A program made the translations under genes and the position numbers. A stretch of DNA of 64,000 bases from Amyelois transitella (lineage: Eukaryota; Arthropoda; Insecta; Lepidoptera; Pyralidae). The notes below the pieces were generated by a model that made no database searches, was not told the origin of the DNA, and worked only from the letters and a program-made list of their open reading frames with translations. Shown piece after piece: positions 22,519 through 35,280 of the stretch; the stretch's first letter is position 1; the number at the start of each line of letters is the position of its first letter. The stretch lies in contig NC_083507.1 of NCBI RefSeq assembly GCF_032362555.1, positions 3,103,001 to 3,167,000 of the forward strand. Reading direction: 5' to 3'.

Positions 22519-23684
22519 ATGGAAAATTCCGTGAATGAAAATGAAGCCCATCAATCTCTCCGATCACCACCGCGACGACGTCGCTCAACTTTCTTTGAAA
22601 GAAGAGACTCCATAGGTGTAATACCACTCCACTACTTACTGTTTATTCGTTTTAGTGAAACTCATTGTAATTTAGTAGGAGAATAACAATAGTGTGTTTA
22701 TTTTCAGTGCCACAATTTTTGTCAGAAAATGTTGATACAAATGCTTGCAAGAAAACAGACACAAATGATAAAGTTACAGAGGAACTAACAAGGTAAACAA
22801 GGATAATTTTTTATTTTATGAATGGAAAAAGTGACTGACTTATCCATCTATGCACAGACAAACCCACCGAATGGATTTAGCTAAAATTTCCATACCAATT
22901 GTTTTAATGATGCAGGGATCTGCTAAGGTATTTCGAAGGGTCTTCTTTAAACATTAAAGGCCTGTGTGTGTTCAAACTCCTTCCAAAATAAATGTGTACT
23001 CCTATAAGTACTGTATATAATGCAAAAAGGCTTCAGCAGCCTTATACAGATCAGGATCCTCAAAGATAGGTCAACCATTCACCCTAAAGGATTTTTGTAA
23101 AAAAGCCTAAATATTATTCACTTGTTAAACATTTGGTTTTAATTAATTTCAATTGATTTCAGATATTATGAGAAACTTTTGTTGGAAAAAGAACAATGGA
23201 AAAAAGAGGTAAAGAGCAGAAGGCACAGATATGACGACTTGAAAGAGTAAGTTGTCTGCATTAGGTTTTATCAGTCATATAGCAATAATCGTGTTTTGCA
23301 AATAGTTTTAGCATCATCTTAACTATCATCATTGTTGAATAATGCACATACCATAACCCTTAAACCTATTCTTTCAGGCAATGTGAGATGGCCGCAAAGT
23401 CTTCAAACAAATCTATATCTATGTCATTGGCTGCACTCTCAAAGGAAGATATTGAATTTCTGAATGGAAAACCAAACCTCTCTAAACTGATTGACAGCCA
23501 ACAAAAGTTACACAAATCAGTGAAGGAAACTTGTGCATTGTATAGTAGAGCGAATGATTTGGATGATATAATATTAAATGATTGTGAACGCAAAATCAAT
23601 ACTATAACTGAACATATTCTAGAAAATAGTACAGTAGAACCTGTTGAAACAAAATCACCTGTTGAATTAAATCTATCCAATTGA
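22519..23684 (+). CDS. Small coiled-coil protein, possible kinetochore protein Dsn1
   Basis: Four exons: 22519-22615, 22708-22792, 23163-23246 and 23378-23684. They total 573 bases, 190 residues, and every junction keeps frame with GT/AG. The N-terminus (MENSVNENEAHQSLRSPPRR..RSTFFERRDSI) is basic with RRRS/RRDS sites like those phosphorylated by Aurora B kinase. Residues about 61-90 (YYEKLLLEKEQWKKEVKSRR) are strongly charged and helical, followed by a conserved-looking segment (EDIEFLNGKPNLSKLIDSQQ) and a second helix. Order and composition resemble the C-terminal half of the Mis12-complex subunit Dsn1, but I cannot prove it. Short introns and a nearby AATAAA (24107) support a real gene. 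It is divergent from Rabgap1. Confidence 0.7.
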
Positions 23685-24321
23685 TAATGTAGATGAGTGT
23701 TATTGGATTCGGTCTAGTGGCTTCTAGCAGAGTCAAATACAGCAGCATCCTTTTCCCATGGATTTCATAGGAGGCGACTTGTTCATGAAGGCACTACATG
23801 GGCATCAAAATCTTATGTCACATAGCTTTTACAAACAAAAGTAGAGATTACAATCAAATTGAAACTAAAGATTTTATATCTTTGACCTGCCCCTGTAGCG
23901 TGGCATGCGTGACGCCCTTTTGTTGCGTGAAAAACTATCGCTTTTTCGCTTCTTATAATAACAATAGTTTTTTGCGCAAAAATAACGGCACTTTCGGCGA
24001 CTTATTTAGCAGTTACTTTGGCCAATATTTCAATTAAGCTATTTTGGACAGCAAACAAATGTAGTGTAAAATTAAACTTTATCATATTCAAATGATTGCA
24101 GCTGTAAATAAATTTAGTATGTTAAGTATTAACATAGTTGAAAAGTGTCAATCTATGAATAGTATCTAGCATTTTAGCCCACTACAACACATAAAACCAT
24201 TTCTTTGATAAAAATACTTTTGTGCCATATATTGCACACCATATAGAGTTAATGCCATATTTTCTATATTCCTTGTGTAGGTTCACTTGCAAATCCTTCC
24301 ATCCTTTAAGATTGTTTGTAA

Positions 24322-24392
24322 AAACATATACATACATATACTCACGTCTATATTCCTTGCGAGGTAGACAGAGCCAACAGTCTTGAAAATAC
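24322..24392 (-). repeat. SINE-like repeat, family A (3' part)
   Basis: 'catacatatactcacgtcta', 'ttgcgaggtagacagagcca', 'acagtcttgaaaat'. Confidence 0.75.
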
Positions 24393-25587
24393 TAAAAACG
24401 CTTAAACTACCTAATCTCTTTAATGACATTGAAAAAAGTTTCAAAAAAAGGTAATAAATTCGGGTATGTTGTTTTTATTTGTTTGTTACTTATTATTCTT
24501 ACCCACCAGAAAAGATTGTGGGCGGTGGATTTTTTTCTTTCTGATTGTCTGATTGGCGTATGCTAGCTCTTTATAACCCATTTGTTAGTAATTTAATTAC
24601 TAAAAAAAGTATGTAGTTACATCAAAATTATCTTCTAATCCTAATTTAGTTTAAAAAATAACTTGATCGATATGCATAAGTTGTAAATATAGACTGTCGT
24701 CACTGAATATGAATTAATGTAAATACATTTTAAAATAAAATACTAACTTTTACATAAATGCTGTAGTATTATTTGATTTGAGATTTGTGGGTCAGTGGTC
24801 GAATCGCTAAGGTGCCCGGTTAAAGTGCGTGAGTGCGTGATGCATATAAAAGGCAACCAATGACTAATTATTTACAAAGTTATGTACATTGTAACTTATT
24901 ATTATTTTTAAGCTCTTTATTTTTTTTTACTTAAACGAATTTATTTTTCTATAAAAAGACTGTATTAGTCTCTTTATTGAAAATTACATTTGTAATTTAT
25001 AGTATGGTAAATAGCAGACGTATGTACTTCATTATGAAATTTGTTATTTTACTCTTCTTGTTGCTACAACTGAATTTTAAAACCCTGTTTTTATTTTTCA
25101 ACAAAAAGACTTATTAATAAACCTAGGTTACCTACCTAACCATTACTTCAGAGCCTACCTACTTTCTTAAAGTAATGGTCTGTAGATGTTTGTCTACCTA
25201 CCTACCTTATCACACAGATTGCAGGGGCATAAACTCTTCCCCTATTTCAGAATCTCAGTTTTGTCATAATTAGCCTTAAGCATTTCATGTACCTAACTAT
25301 CGTATCTTTTCTATCACTTAACGAATTAATACCTAATATGTGCGTGGTTAACGGTACCAGAATAGAACCCCGCACGACCATGAATGTCATAAAACCAGAC
25401 TAAGGGAATTGGGACATTCATCTAGTTCGTACTTTTCAATGTCTGGTAGAGAAGTAAATATGTACTTATAGTAAACTATGTAATGTGTGTCAGCTGTAAT
25501 CCTGTACATAATGTAAAAGCCAATCAAGGGAATGGTTAATAACCTTGAGAGTCTTTATTTTAGCGATGGATAGCAACCAGTCTGTCT

Positions 25588-25672
25588 AATTTTCAAAGCC
25601 ATCCAGCCTTTCAATCTTTTTGAAACTGTTGGCTCTGTTTACCGGAAGATATAGAAGTGACTGTATTTTGAT
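25588..25672 (+). repeat. Worn family A repeat
   Basis: 'cagcctttcaatctttttga', 'aactgttggctctgtttacc' and 'gatatagaagtgact' preserve the family order with many changes. Confidence 0.45.
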
Positions 25673-25999
25673 ATGACAATACATCCTATTTCTTTTGTGG
25701 TCGAGACTAACTTCAGGAGGAAGAAGAAGGAAGGGAAAAGGGTATTTAAGTAATTAATAATTCGCGGTAGGTATTTCATTTTTGGGTTGAGAATGCTTGG
25801 CTGCTGCTGCTTTGCTATAAGACCCGAGAGTGGAAAAAACATTCTGTGAAAAAAAAAATCATTTAAAAACACTGTCAATGTCAATTTATGATGTTGTCAC
25901 TGTCTTGTCGGCCAAATGTAAATTGTAAACAAGTTATGTGATTGTGTAGAATTTTCAACTTGGTTACGATTGCTTCGATCATTGAAAGTAATTTCAACA

Positions 26000-26844
26000 A
26001 TGGATAGTTTATTTGAGATAGAATCAGAAGATCAATTTAGGAATGTAAGTGTGTTCGTGGACTACGTATTATATAATAGGCAGATCCATTCGCAGCATAC
26101 ATGTCAATTCAGCCTATCGCCTCGCCATCAAACAACTCAACGTAAGCGCTTTATCAAGTGATCACCAAACCCCGAGTCAACTCGGCTAGGCGCCGCCGCG
26201 GTAACGGCTGGTTGATGGCTAGATGGCACCAGTTAGTATGCGCCGTTCCGTTTAAAAGTTGATATGTGAGCTAAGATGACTATGACCATTAGCTTTTCCT
26301 CTAGAAGCCTATGTTTTATGAAAAAACGCATTACATCACATTTTTTCTTACAGCGAACAAAGTCAAAAAAATGTTAAGCTCAATGTTTTTGCAGGTTGTG
26401 GAAGAAGTTTTAAATAATTTACACATCAGTAAATCAGGTATAAGCGCAGAAAATAAGATGATTACCCTGGCGAAAGAAGAGTTGAAGCAAATATTATCAT
26501 CAAATAATTATGACTTGGCAAAAATTAAAAATTATTTGCAGAATAAACAATGGAACAGTGATAGAATTAAGTTGTTTTTGTCTATGGTGGAAGAGAACTG
26601 TTCAGAAATACTGTACAACACACTTTTAAACCATAATAGTATGTTTGGTGAGGCTGTTGTTGATTTTGATTGGCGATTAAAAATTGTACTGGGAACAAGT
26701 GAACTGAAAACACTAAGATATCCCTTGTTACAACTAATCCTCACAACCAGTTCAAGCAATTGTCAAAGGCAGAATGTATATGATATCAAGAAAGATATGC
26801 TGAAAAGATTAATAGAAGTCCTAGAAAGCAGCTTAGAAATTTGA
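26000..26844 (+). CDS. Commd8: COMM domain-containing protein, COMMD8-like
   Basis: Two exons, 26000-26044 (MDSLFEIESEDQFRN) and 26395-26844, give 164 residues; the donor is AAT|gtaagt and the acceptor 'tttttgcag', both phase 0. Residues about 16-98 are the helical N-terminal domain. From about residue 100, VVDFDWRLKIVLGTSELKTL followed by RYPLLQLIL and a final helix DMLKRLIEVLES is the COMM domain, with the invariant Trp and the Leu/Pro pattern. COMMD8 has the same DFDW start and similar length (human 183 residues). COMMD proteins form a ring-shaped complex with CCDC22 and CCDC93 that aids endosomal recycling. Family membership is firm; the exact subtype less so. The reading frame upstream of 26395 is intron, not coding. 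Confidence 0.82.
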
Positions 26845-26849
26845 AATAT

Positions 26850-28906
26850 AAGTTAACATGTATTTATTATTCAAATCAAAACTAAAAAGCCTTTCAGGTG
26901 ACAGGCTATGCTACATCAGTAGCTACACTGGTTTTGTAAATTATACTATAGTATAAAATGGGCATGCTATATGAAGAGTCTAAAACAAATGTTTTTCAAA
27001 TTCTCACTCTTTTAATATATTTTTAATAATGTAATTATATATAATACTTGATACATGAATTTAAAATCTGAAAAGGAGAATTCAATGATTTATGGTAACT
27101 TGCTTTCCAGAAATTTGCAGAACATATACCTAAAAAGAAATTTTAGTGTCTAAAGGGTCACTAATGTAAGCTAGATAAGGGCTTTAATAAACAGAGTTTT
27201 GATAACCTAGACTTACAACTCGAAAGTGAAAATTATATGCTACAGTTGAATCAGTTATGATTACTTCATTTAAGATGTATGAAGTGACAGTACAATTTGT
27301 TTTACTTCTAAAATAATAAACATTATAAATTTAACAAATTTATTTCATTAATTCATTTTCAGATCACAAATAAATTACATTTAATTAATGATACATAAAT
27401 TCGATTCATACAATTGGAATTAAATAACTTTATTAGACTCACACACTTAAACTAATAATAAATCGAGAATTGAGCTATTAAAAACAAAGACATAATAATG
27501 GCAGTATATTTAAAATAATCAAGAGGTAAATAATTTTATTAGTGTTATCATAAGTTAAAATTAGAATCAAAATGGAATTAATCTGTAACTGTAGTGATGC
27601 CATTTTATTATATATCCTTATGTAACAGTTAACTAAAACTGATAAAAAAATTCCAGGTAAAAACATATGATCCATTGAAAATTCCTATATAGTATCTATT
27701 TAAATATTAAGAATTGTACAATCATAAAACATTATTGAAAATTGTTATAATAATTAAAAGTATTTTTGGAATAACCAAACACATGTTTTTTATGGGATTT
27801 TTTTATGATGATTTTGATGCAACATGTCCATGTATCGGTTTTTCACAGATACAAGTATTCTACAATTGATCATAATACTTGAGCTAAAAATTATTTAATC
27901 AATTTTAAAAAATCACATAATTATACTTAATAATGCAATTTGTATTAAACAGTTAGCAGTCTAGTTAAAATGTTTGGAATATATTATTGTATGCATTTGA
28001 AGATTTATTTTTAAAAATCGGTTTATCTATGATGTTTCATGGCATGAGTAATTGCTAGAATCTGTAGTAAATTTTTTGGAAGGGATTGGTCAGCTGCTTT
28101 CACTTCTGGTTAAATTCTGCATGAATTTATCACATACTCGGTCTGATCCAAATAAATGTCTTATAAATATATAAATAAGTCACAGTGGCTGATGAAGGCA
28201 GACATTCAAGATTGTGTTTGAAATTGGCAGAACTATGTCTAAATGGACGAACCTTACAACAAAACTTATTTATGAAAAGTAATGGAATGCTTGTCTCCAA
28301 GATCTAACTATAGGCTAATACAGGCTATTCTATATTTTTTGGCTTGACTGAGGGATCAGAGACATCAAAATTGAGGGAAATTTTGAAGGATACGAAGTCC
28401 CACAAAATTTACTGCTGAATGAATGAATGAATGAAAGAAAGAAACAGATGAAGGAAACATTAATTATTATCTGTATTCCACACAGATCATGGCTAATTTA
28501 TAGCAATCGATACTCATGGCCGCCATAGAACATATTCGAATTTATAAATCAAAACATACACATTAAAATTTAAAAAAGGTAATAAATTTTTCATATTAGG
28601 AAAATAGATTGTGTGACTAAAACGCGTATTTCACTTAACTAAATTCAGAAGTCCTTAATGATTCAATTTAAGTAACTAATTTTACTATAAGTTGGAATTG
28701 GTTCCTGTTCCTGAATCATTTAGGTAGTTTAAATTTAGTCGAGTGCAATATGTTGTTACATTATTTGTACTTGTTAAAAATAAAATTTGATTTGTATGTT
28801 TGAATCCTATGTATAAATCAATATGTATGACACTGTAGTTAATGACAGGAACTTTGAAATATAAAAGTAATGAATAAGTAAAAGTTCTCTCACACTTGGT
28901 GAATGA
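26850..28906. other. Convergent intergenic region, Commd8 / Sin1
   Basis: 3' untranslated sequence of both genes must lie here. Plus-strand AATAAA hexamers occur near 27187 and 27313. No repeat or further gene recognised. Confidence 0.45.
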
Positions 28907-31900
28907 TCAACTCATATGTTTCGTGTGAAAACTCCTCCTAGTTTGCAACTTCTTCTCTTTGGCAGTCTTGTACTCTCGCCTACAAGGGCTGTTTCTTCGG
29001 TCTAGAATTATATTTATTTTGTCTACTATCTCTTTGGCTGTATCGTGGTCGCATTCGAAGTCGTGGACTTTGTATGCTGTTGTTGGATGGAAGAAACTGG
29101 TGCCACCTGGAAAATGCATACAGTATTTTGAATAAGCTCATCAATTTAATTTAACAGGTTAAATTTTTATAGGATGTTGGCACAGCATGTTTGGACAAAA
29201 ACATATTTGTAGTAAAGAGTGATTTTTTTAACATTTCCATACATAGACCAATTAGCTGATCAAACAATAGTTTTCACTTTTTGCTGATTGTTTTTATAGA
29301 AACCCATGCAGTTTTATCGTCCGTTCATCAAAGTGATTCAAAATCAAACTATCGACTCGAGAGTTATCGCGTCACAAATATACATACCCTTTGGAGTGAA
29401 CTACCTTGCGTTAGGTTGGGACTGCATGCATATAAAAATTGTTGATTCACTCCAATTTAAAGTCACTCGCTCCACTCTCTTCCATAATTAATGATATGTT
29501 ATCTGCAATTTTTACCTGAAGTACTTCTATCGTGGAAGCTTGAATTATGCGCGGGTGAATACACTACTCTGAACGTAGTTTTATGGGCTCTGGCTTCTAG
29601 TATTTGGCACCACGCTATCGAGTCTATGCTGTGAAGGAAATATTTCGACCTTGACTGTAAGAGGAACAAAAAAAATAATAAGTTTCTTTTAAAATAATGC
29701 TATAAAAGTTGAGTTTTTTTTATAAAGACTTGTAGCAGGGGAAAAGGAATTAGTTTATTGCATGAAAAATTTTTTTAGTTAAGTTGATGTAGGTGATAAT
29801 TTTGAAATAGACTTAAATACACAACCAAACATAAATAACTATATCAGTACATTTTTGAATTTTTTGAATGAAAGCATTATAATGGAAAGAGCGTCGTTTG
29901 TAGAAACTATTTTTTATTAGTAAATTGTATGTATGTATATTTACCCAAAACGCATTTTTCTGCGGGACTAGCGGTTCTACTTCAATCTTGTCCAGTGATA
30001 TGATCAGTTGGACTGGCGTATTGGTTCGCACTTTCCTTAGTAAGTGCACCCTGTATGTCTTGTATTGCGGTGGCTCTGCGGCCATTAGATGGGACTGTAT
30101 CCTGTCTTGCTCACTCTCGGCCATTGCTTTTTTTTCTGGAATTCCAAAATTTTTGAGTAGATTAAAGCAAGCCCTCGTTAAAGATATTCAACACATGCTA
30201 ATTTTCGCCCGCAGCCTCGCCCGCCTTTAACTTAGCATTTAATGTTTTATGGAATTGATAGTATCATAAGGCAAACCATAGAATAATTTTCACGAAACGC
30301 TTTTTATGACAATATGGTTATAAAAAAAATATAAGCAACACACCTTCATTAAGTGCTCTCAAGGCATTTATAACTGTGTCTGAAATTGTGCTCTCCCCAG
30401 TATAATGTCTCGTCGAGATTTGATGACTGTGTCCAGATTCTGAGGCCTTTGGAAACACATCCAACTCCTTGCTGATAATTCCATCGTCAGGTATAGATAT
30501 CGGAGCATGAGCTAGTGCATGCTTGTTCTTCAGGTCTACGAGACCAAGGCAAGTGAATCCGAATTTGGAGCATGGTTCATTGGCGTCAAGACAAGGGAAC
30601 GCCCAGTCAACTTCCCCATCTTCGTCTGCTATACAAAGCCCATAATTTTGTGCAGATCCGAGAGAGATATCTGGATGTTCAATGCTGTAAACAAATAGAC
30701 ATACTTAGGGTGGGTGTATGTGAGGCGAATGTCGTCGCGAAGCGGAGTGGTTAGGACTCCTAACCACTCCTAACTTAGGAGCCCATTGAAAGAAGTTTTC
30801 GCGTCCATCTAATGTTGTGGTATAAATTTGTAATTTTTTATTTATCTCATGAAAGTGTAATTGGTATATGTATGTACAGGTAGGTTGCCCTGTGAGATGA
30901 TGTTAGATAGGAATTTTTTCATGTAAAAACCTTATTTATCTATTTCAGGATTATGGTTGTTGCATCCTGGGCTCCACTATAAAGGTTTATTTTCACGCAA
31001 CTTTATTATCTGTCCTTTTATAATCTGTACACTTTGTTTTCTAACATTAACACCAAAAAAAATTTTTGTACCTGTACTTATAGCACGTGAAGCCAACGAG
31101 ATCCTTAATTTTAGCACTGGAAATGACGCAAACATACAATGGGTAGGTCTGATATTTCTCTGGCAACACTGTCATATAGATTTTGAATGACTTCGTAGGC
31201 AGCCCCATTTGTGCAGTGCCATCAAACTTCGCAAACTCCAGATAATGGCGGTGTGGTAAATCTGGACATTTCTCTATCTGCTCCGCCAGTAAGGACTTCT
31301 GTTTTTCAGTTTTCTTTACTTCATTTTTCATAAAAACGTCAGCCATTTGGTCGGCAGTTAATGTGTACAGATCTTCCCATTTAACAACTTTGATTTTAGC
31401 TGCCTTTTTTAAAGCTTGCTCCTTTTTATCCAACAAGACAGCTGTGTTTGACCTCTGTCTGGAATAAATTCTTCAAATATTTTTTGGGTTATGATCTTAT
31501 AATTAAAAAAATCTATTCTAATTTGAATGCATGATGTATGAATTTTTTATCATTACATATTTGAAAAGAGGTCTACAGATTTCATATGTAGGTTCCTTGT
31601 ATGGACTTGGGATGTTGCAATAGACAATTTGTGGGAAATTTGTTTCATGCGGGCAGCATAACAGACATTCTCAAGATGTTGTACAAAAGAAAAAAATTCT
31701 TTCCACATTTGCAGGAATACACCAGACATAACCTGTTCCCATTTCATAATTTACAAGGCACCTATTACATTGATTTTAAAAGAAGTTCATTGATAACACA
31801 ATTTTATGATGTTTGATGAGTGATGGTTATCATCAAAATGATACCTGTGACCTCCAAACTCCTCGTAGCGGATGTAGCTGCCACACATGAGGTCATCATC

Positions 31901-34900
31901 ATCACTGTCTTCCAAGTCTGGGTAAGGGTCAAATTGTGTCACTATTTCCTTCTCCTCTTCATCTTCAGATATATCTCCCATACCTTCCTTCCCTATAATA
32001 AAAAGAGAATGCAAAATATGACAGATCCATTCTTGCAAGGTATTCTGCATTGTAGTAAAGAAAGGGATTGATCATTAAATGATGGGCTACTTACTAACTT
32101 TAACTATTTGAATCTCAATTATGTTTTTTATGGAACCCAGTTGAATAAGACCAACAAGTTTTTTTTATAGACAATTTGCTCTGCCTATTCCATAAGGATG
32201 GGAAGGAAGGTTTGATGATGAAAACCTGAGGCTTTGTCTATCACATAATGGATATAATGTATTTCACATCTATACATATAATAAATCTGTAGAAAGGTCA
32301 ATTCTGTACATTGAAAATATTGAAAAAATAAATAGCAGGGGGTGTTACTGGATCGATACCAAACACAAAAATGTGATTAAAAAAATTTTTGTCTGTCTGT
32401 CTGTATGTTCAGGCATCACGTGAAAACTAACGGTTCGATTTTGATGAAACTTGGTATAATTATACCTTATTATCCTGGGCGTAAAATAGGATACTTTTTA
32501 TCCCGAAAAAATACGAAGAAAAAAAATCTTAATTTTTCAGTTTATCCATAGACGTTGTTCTGTAGAACCGCGAACACACGTTGCGTTACCCGCAGTGGAT
32601 TTAGCGCCGTAACCTGTAGCGCCTAAAGTCGGCTTTGGCTTGAACCGTTTGCTGCACAAGCGGGCCGCTACTAATTACTATGAAAAAACTACTACATAGC
32701 TTCATTAATTCCCATCAAGCTGAAAATGAGTATAATTATTTAAAACACAATCAAAAGCATTATTTCAAAATTCCCCATGATTCCGGTTTAAGGAAAAAAA
32801 TTTACTCACGGTCAAAGGTAAAAAATGGGTGTATCGCAATTTTCTTTAAAACGGTAAGTTTTTCAAATCGGAAAATTACCTCAGACATAAATTGTAGATC
32901 ATAAAGTTATCTATAAAAAAGGTATCAATATTTTTTTTCAACAAAGCTACCGTTTCTGTGATATAACGATGCAAAAAGTTGCAAGCGTCATAATATGCAT
33001 CCGTTTCCTTGCCACCTCTGAGGTAGTGTACTATTAGCGCGTTTTTTTTTAACATTTTTATTATTAAACTTGAAAAAGTCTGAAATAGGTTAGAATAAAC
33101 ACGTGTTTTCACTACGCAGTGGCACTCAAGACTAACTTTCGCATTTATTATTAAAAAAAAAATAGAATAACCCTAAGTGAAGAAAATCATCTTAGGACAA
33201 TAATAGAGATTACAATTATCAAATTCAATGCAAAAAAAAACTAAAAAACTACGCTTTATTGCTAATCAAACTAAAAAATAGAAAATAAAATTTAAAGACA
33301 AAGGAATTATAAAACAGTAGTAGCAAGTCGAACAATCGGTTATAGTCAATTACCTCCGATTAAAATTATAACAAAATTAAATTTATAAACAAAACAATTG
33401 AAATCTGAGTAAAAAGCGTGGGGTGCCTGATGTAGTAAATATTAAAATCATTCTATTAGCATATATTTATGACAAGAGAGTTATGAAAATGAAGTAAAAT
33501 GCACCCCACGCTTTTTACTCTGATTTAAATTGTTTTGTTTATAAATTTAATTTTGTTATAATTTTAATCGGAGGTAATTGACTATAACCGATTGTTCGAC
33601 TTGCTACTACTGTTTTATAATTCCTTTGTCTTTAAATTTTATTTTCTATTTTTTAGTTTGATTAGCAATAAAGCGTAGTTTTTTAGTTTTTTTTAAACTA
33701 TTATTTATTTTCTATTTTTTAGTTTGATTAGCAATAAAACGCCTAGTTTTTTAGTTTTTTTATACAATTATTTTTTGGTAGAAGTGTTAACTTCCTACTA
33801 CTTCTACTACGCTGTATAACTATCTTACTAGAAATGACTTTCGCAACCATGCGCCCATCGCCGGAGGTTTTCACAACTAACTTTCTTAAAGTTATATGTG
33901 GCCTGATTGGATTAAATCTCATAATATTCTCATCATCATGATTCTTTTTTAGGCGATGGGCTAGCAACCTGTCACTATTTGAATCTCAATTCTATCTTAA
34001 AGCCCAATAGCTGAAGGTGGCCTATCAGTCTTTACAAGACTGTTGGCTCTGTCTACCCCGCAAGGGATATAGACGTGATTATATGTATGCATGTATGTAT
34101 GATGATTGTTAAACCCAGTTGAAAAGAATTTTATAGTGATAAATCACTGTTAATAATATTTTTGACTATCCAGCAAACATAACAATTTTCGATTGTGGCC
34201 TTGCCAGGAATCAAACCACAAGATTAAGAGGCAGATTGATACAGGAACAAAAATATTTCAAACATACCTCCACTGCCTTTACAACCAGGAACGCAACAAT
34301 GTTTATCTGAAGACATCGTGGCACTTTTGTAGTAAAATCTGTCTTTCACAAAAACAAACACAAACTTGGGACTCCTATCTCAAATAATCAGGTACTTTTT
34401 ACAGGAGTCCTATCTCAAAATATCTGCACAACACAGTGAACACAGTCAGAGTCCAATCTCAGATGATAAAATCACACGAATATCCGGAAGAACAAAGCTC
34501 GACTCAACGGAAGATTCCAAACTCCAAATAACGACAAGTTATCAGCACAAAACAAAGTGCAAATAGGTAAATACACAGGCACCGGTAAAAAAACAGAAAG
34601 AAAGTTTACAGGTGTTAGAATCGAATTCAAAACTTACTGCAAAACTTATTTTACATAAATAAACAAACTGTCACTCATTTTCCAAGCGAGTATTACAGTG
34701 TTGCTATTATAAATATGCAAAAGTTACATAATGTTAATTCAAGAATCGCATTAATATGTTAAATACGTATTAAATATCGCAAAGTTCTGTAGGTAGTAAC
34801 TTTATTCTTGTATTGTTGTAAATTTAGTTGTTCAATTTTCATTTATTACTTTTGTTTTATTACTTATATATTTTTTATTGTTTTAAAATATTCTACTAAT

Positions 34901-35249
34901 TCTACTATTGTTTCTAATGGTAATTCTAAATGGAGCGATGCGATGAAATAAAAAAGCCTCAGGTTAATAGTAACATTATATGGAAATATATTACATCTCT
35001 TTTTGGACTCCTTATACGTCAGAACTTCTTGGTTTCTTGTATGGAGATTACTGGCACTGGTGCTATCTCTGTCTCCCTTACTCTCATACGAAGGATCTAA
35101 AAATGAATTTATTAATCCTGGCAGTTTTAATAAGGATAATGAGAAACTCTTATCAAAATATTGCATTGTCATCGGTCCTTGATACGTGTGCAAAGTTTCA
35201 AGTTGATCAGACGTTTAGAAATCAGTGAAAATTAAGCTCAAAGATTCCG

Positions 35250-35280
<31 letters not shown>

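Larger units (their letters stand above)
23690..25999. other. Intergenic region with repeat remnants
   Basis: Holds AATAAA at 24107-24112 for the upstream gene, a family A fragment near 23748-23775 (cccatggatttcataggagg), the copy at 24322-24392, a tRNA-like patch near 24785-24830 and a worn family A piece at 25588-25672. No gene seen. Confidence 0.4.

Noticed and set aside
24783..24832. tRNA-like sequence 'gtcagtggtcgaatcgctaa'
   Set aside because: No cloverleaf or clear B box; at most a worn SINE head.
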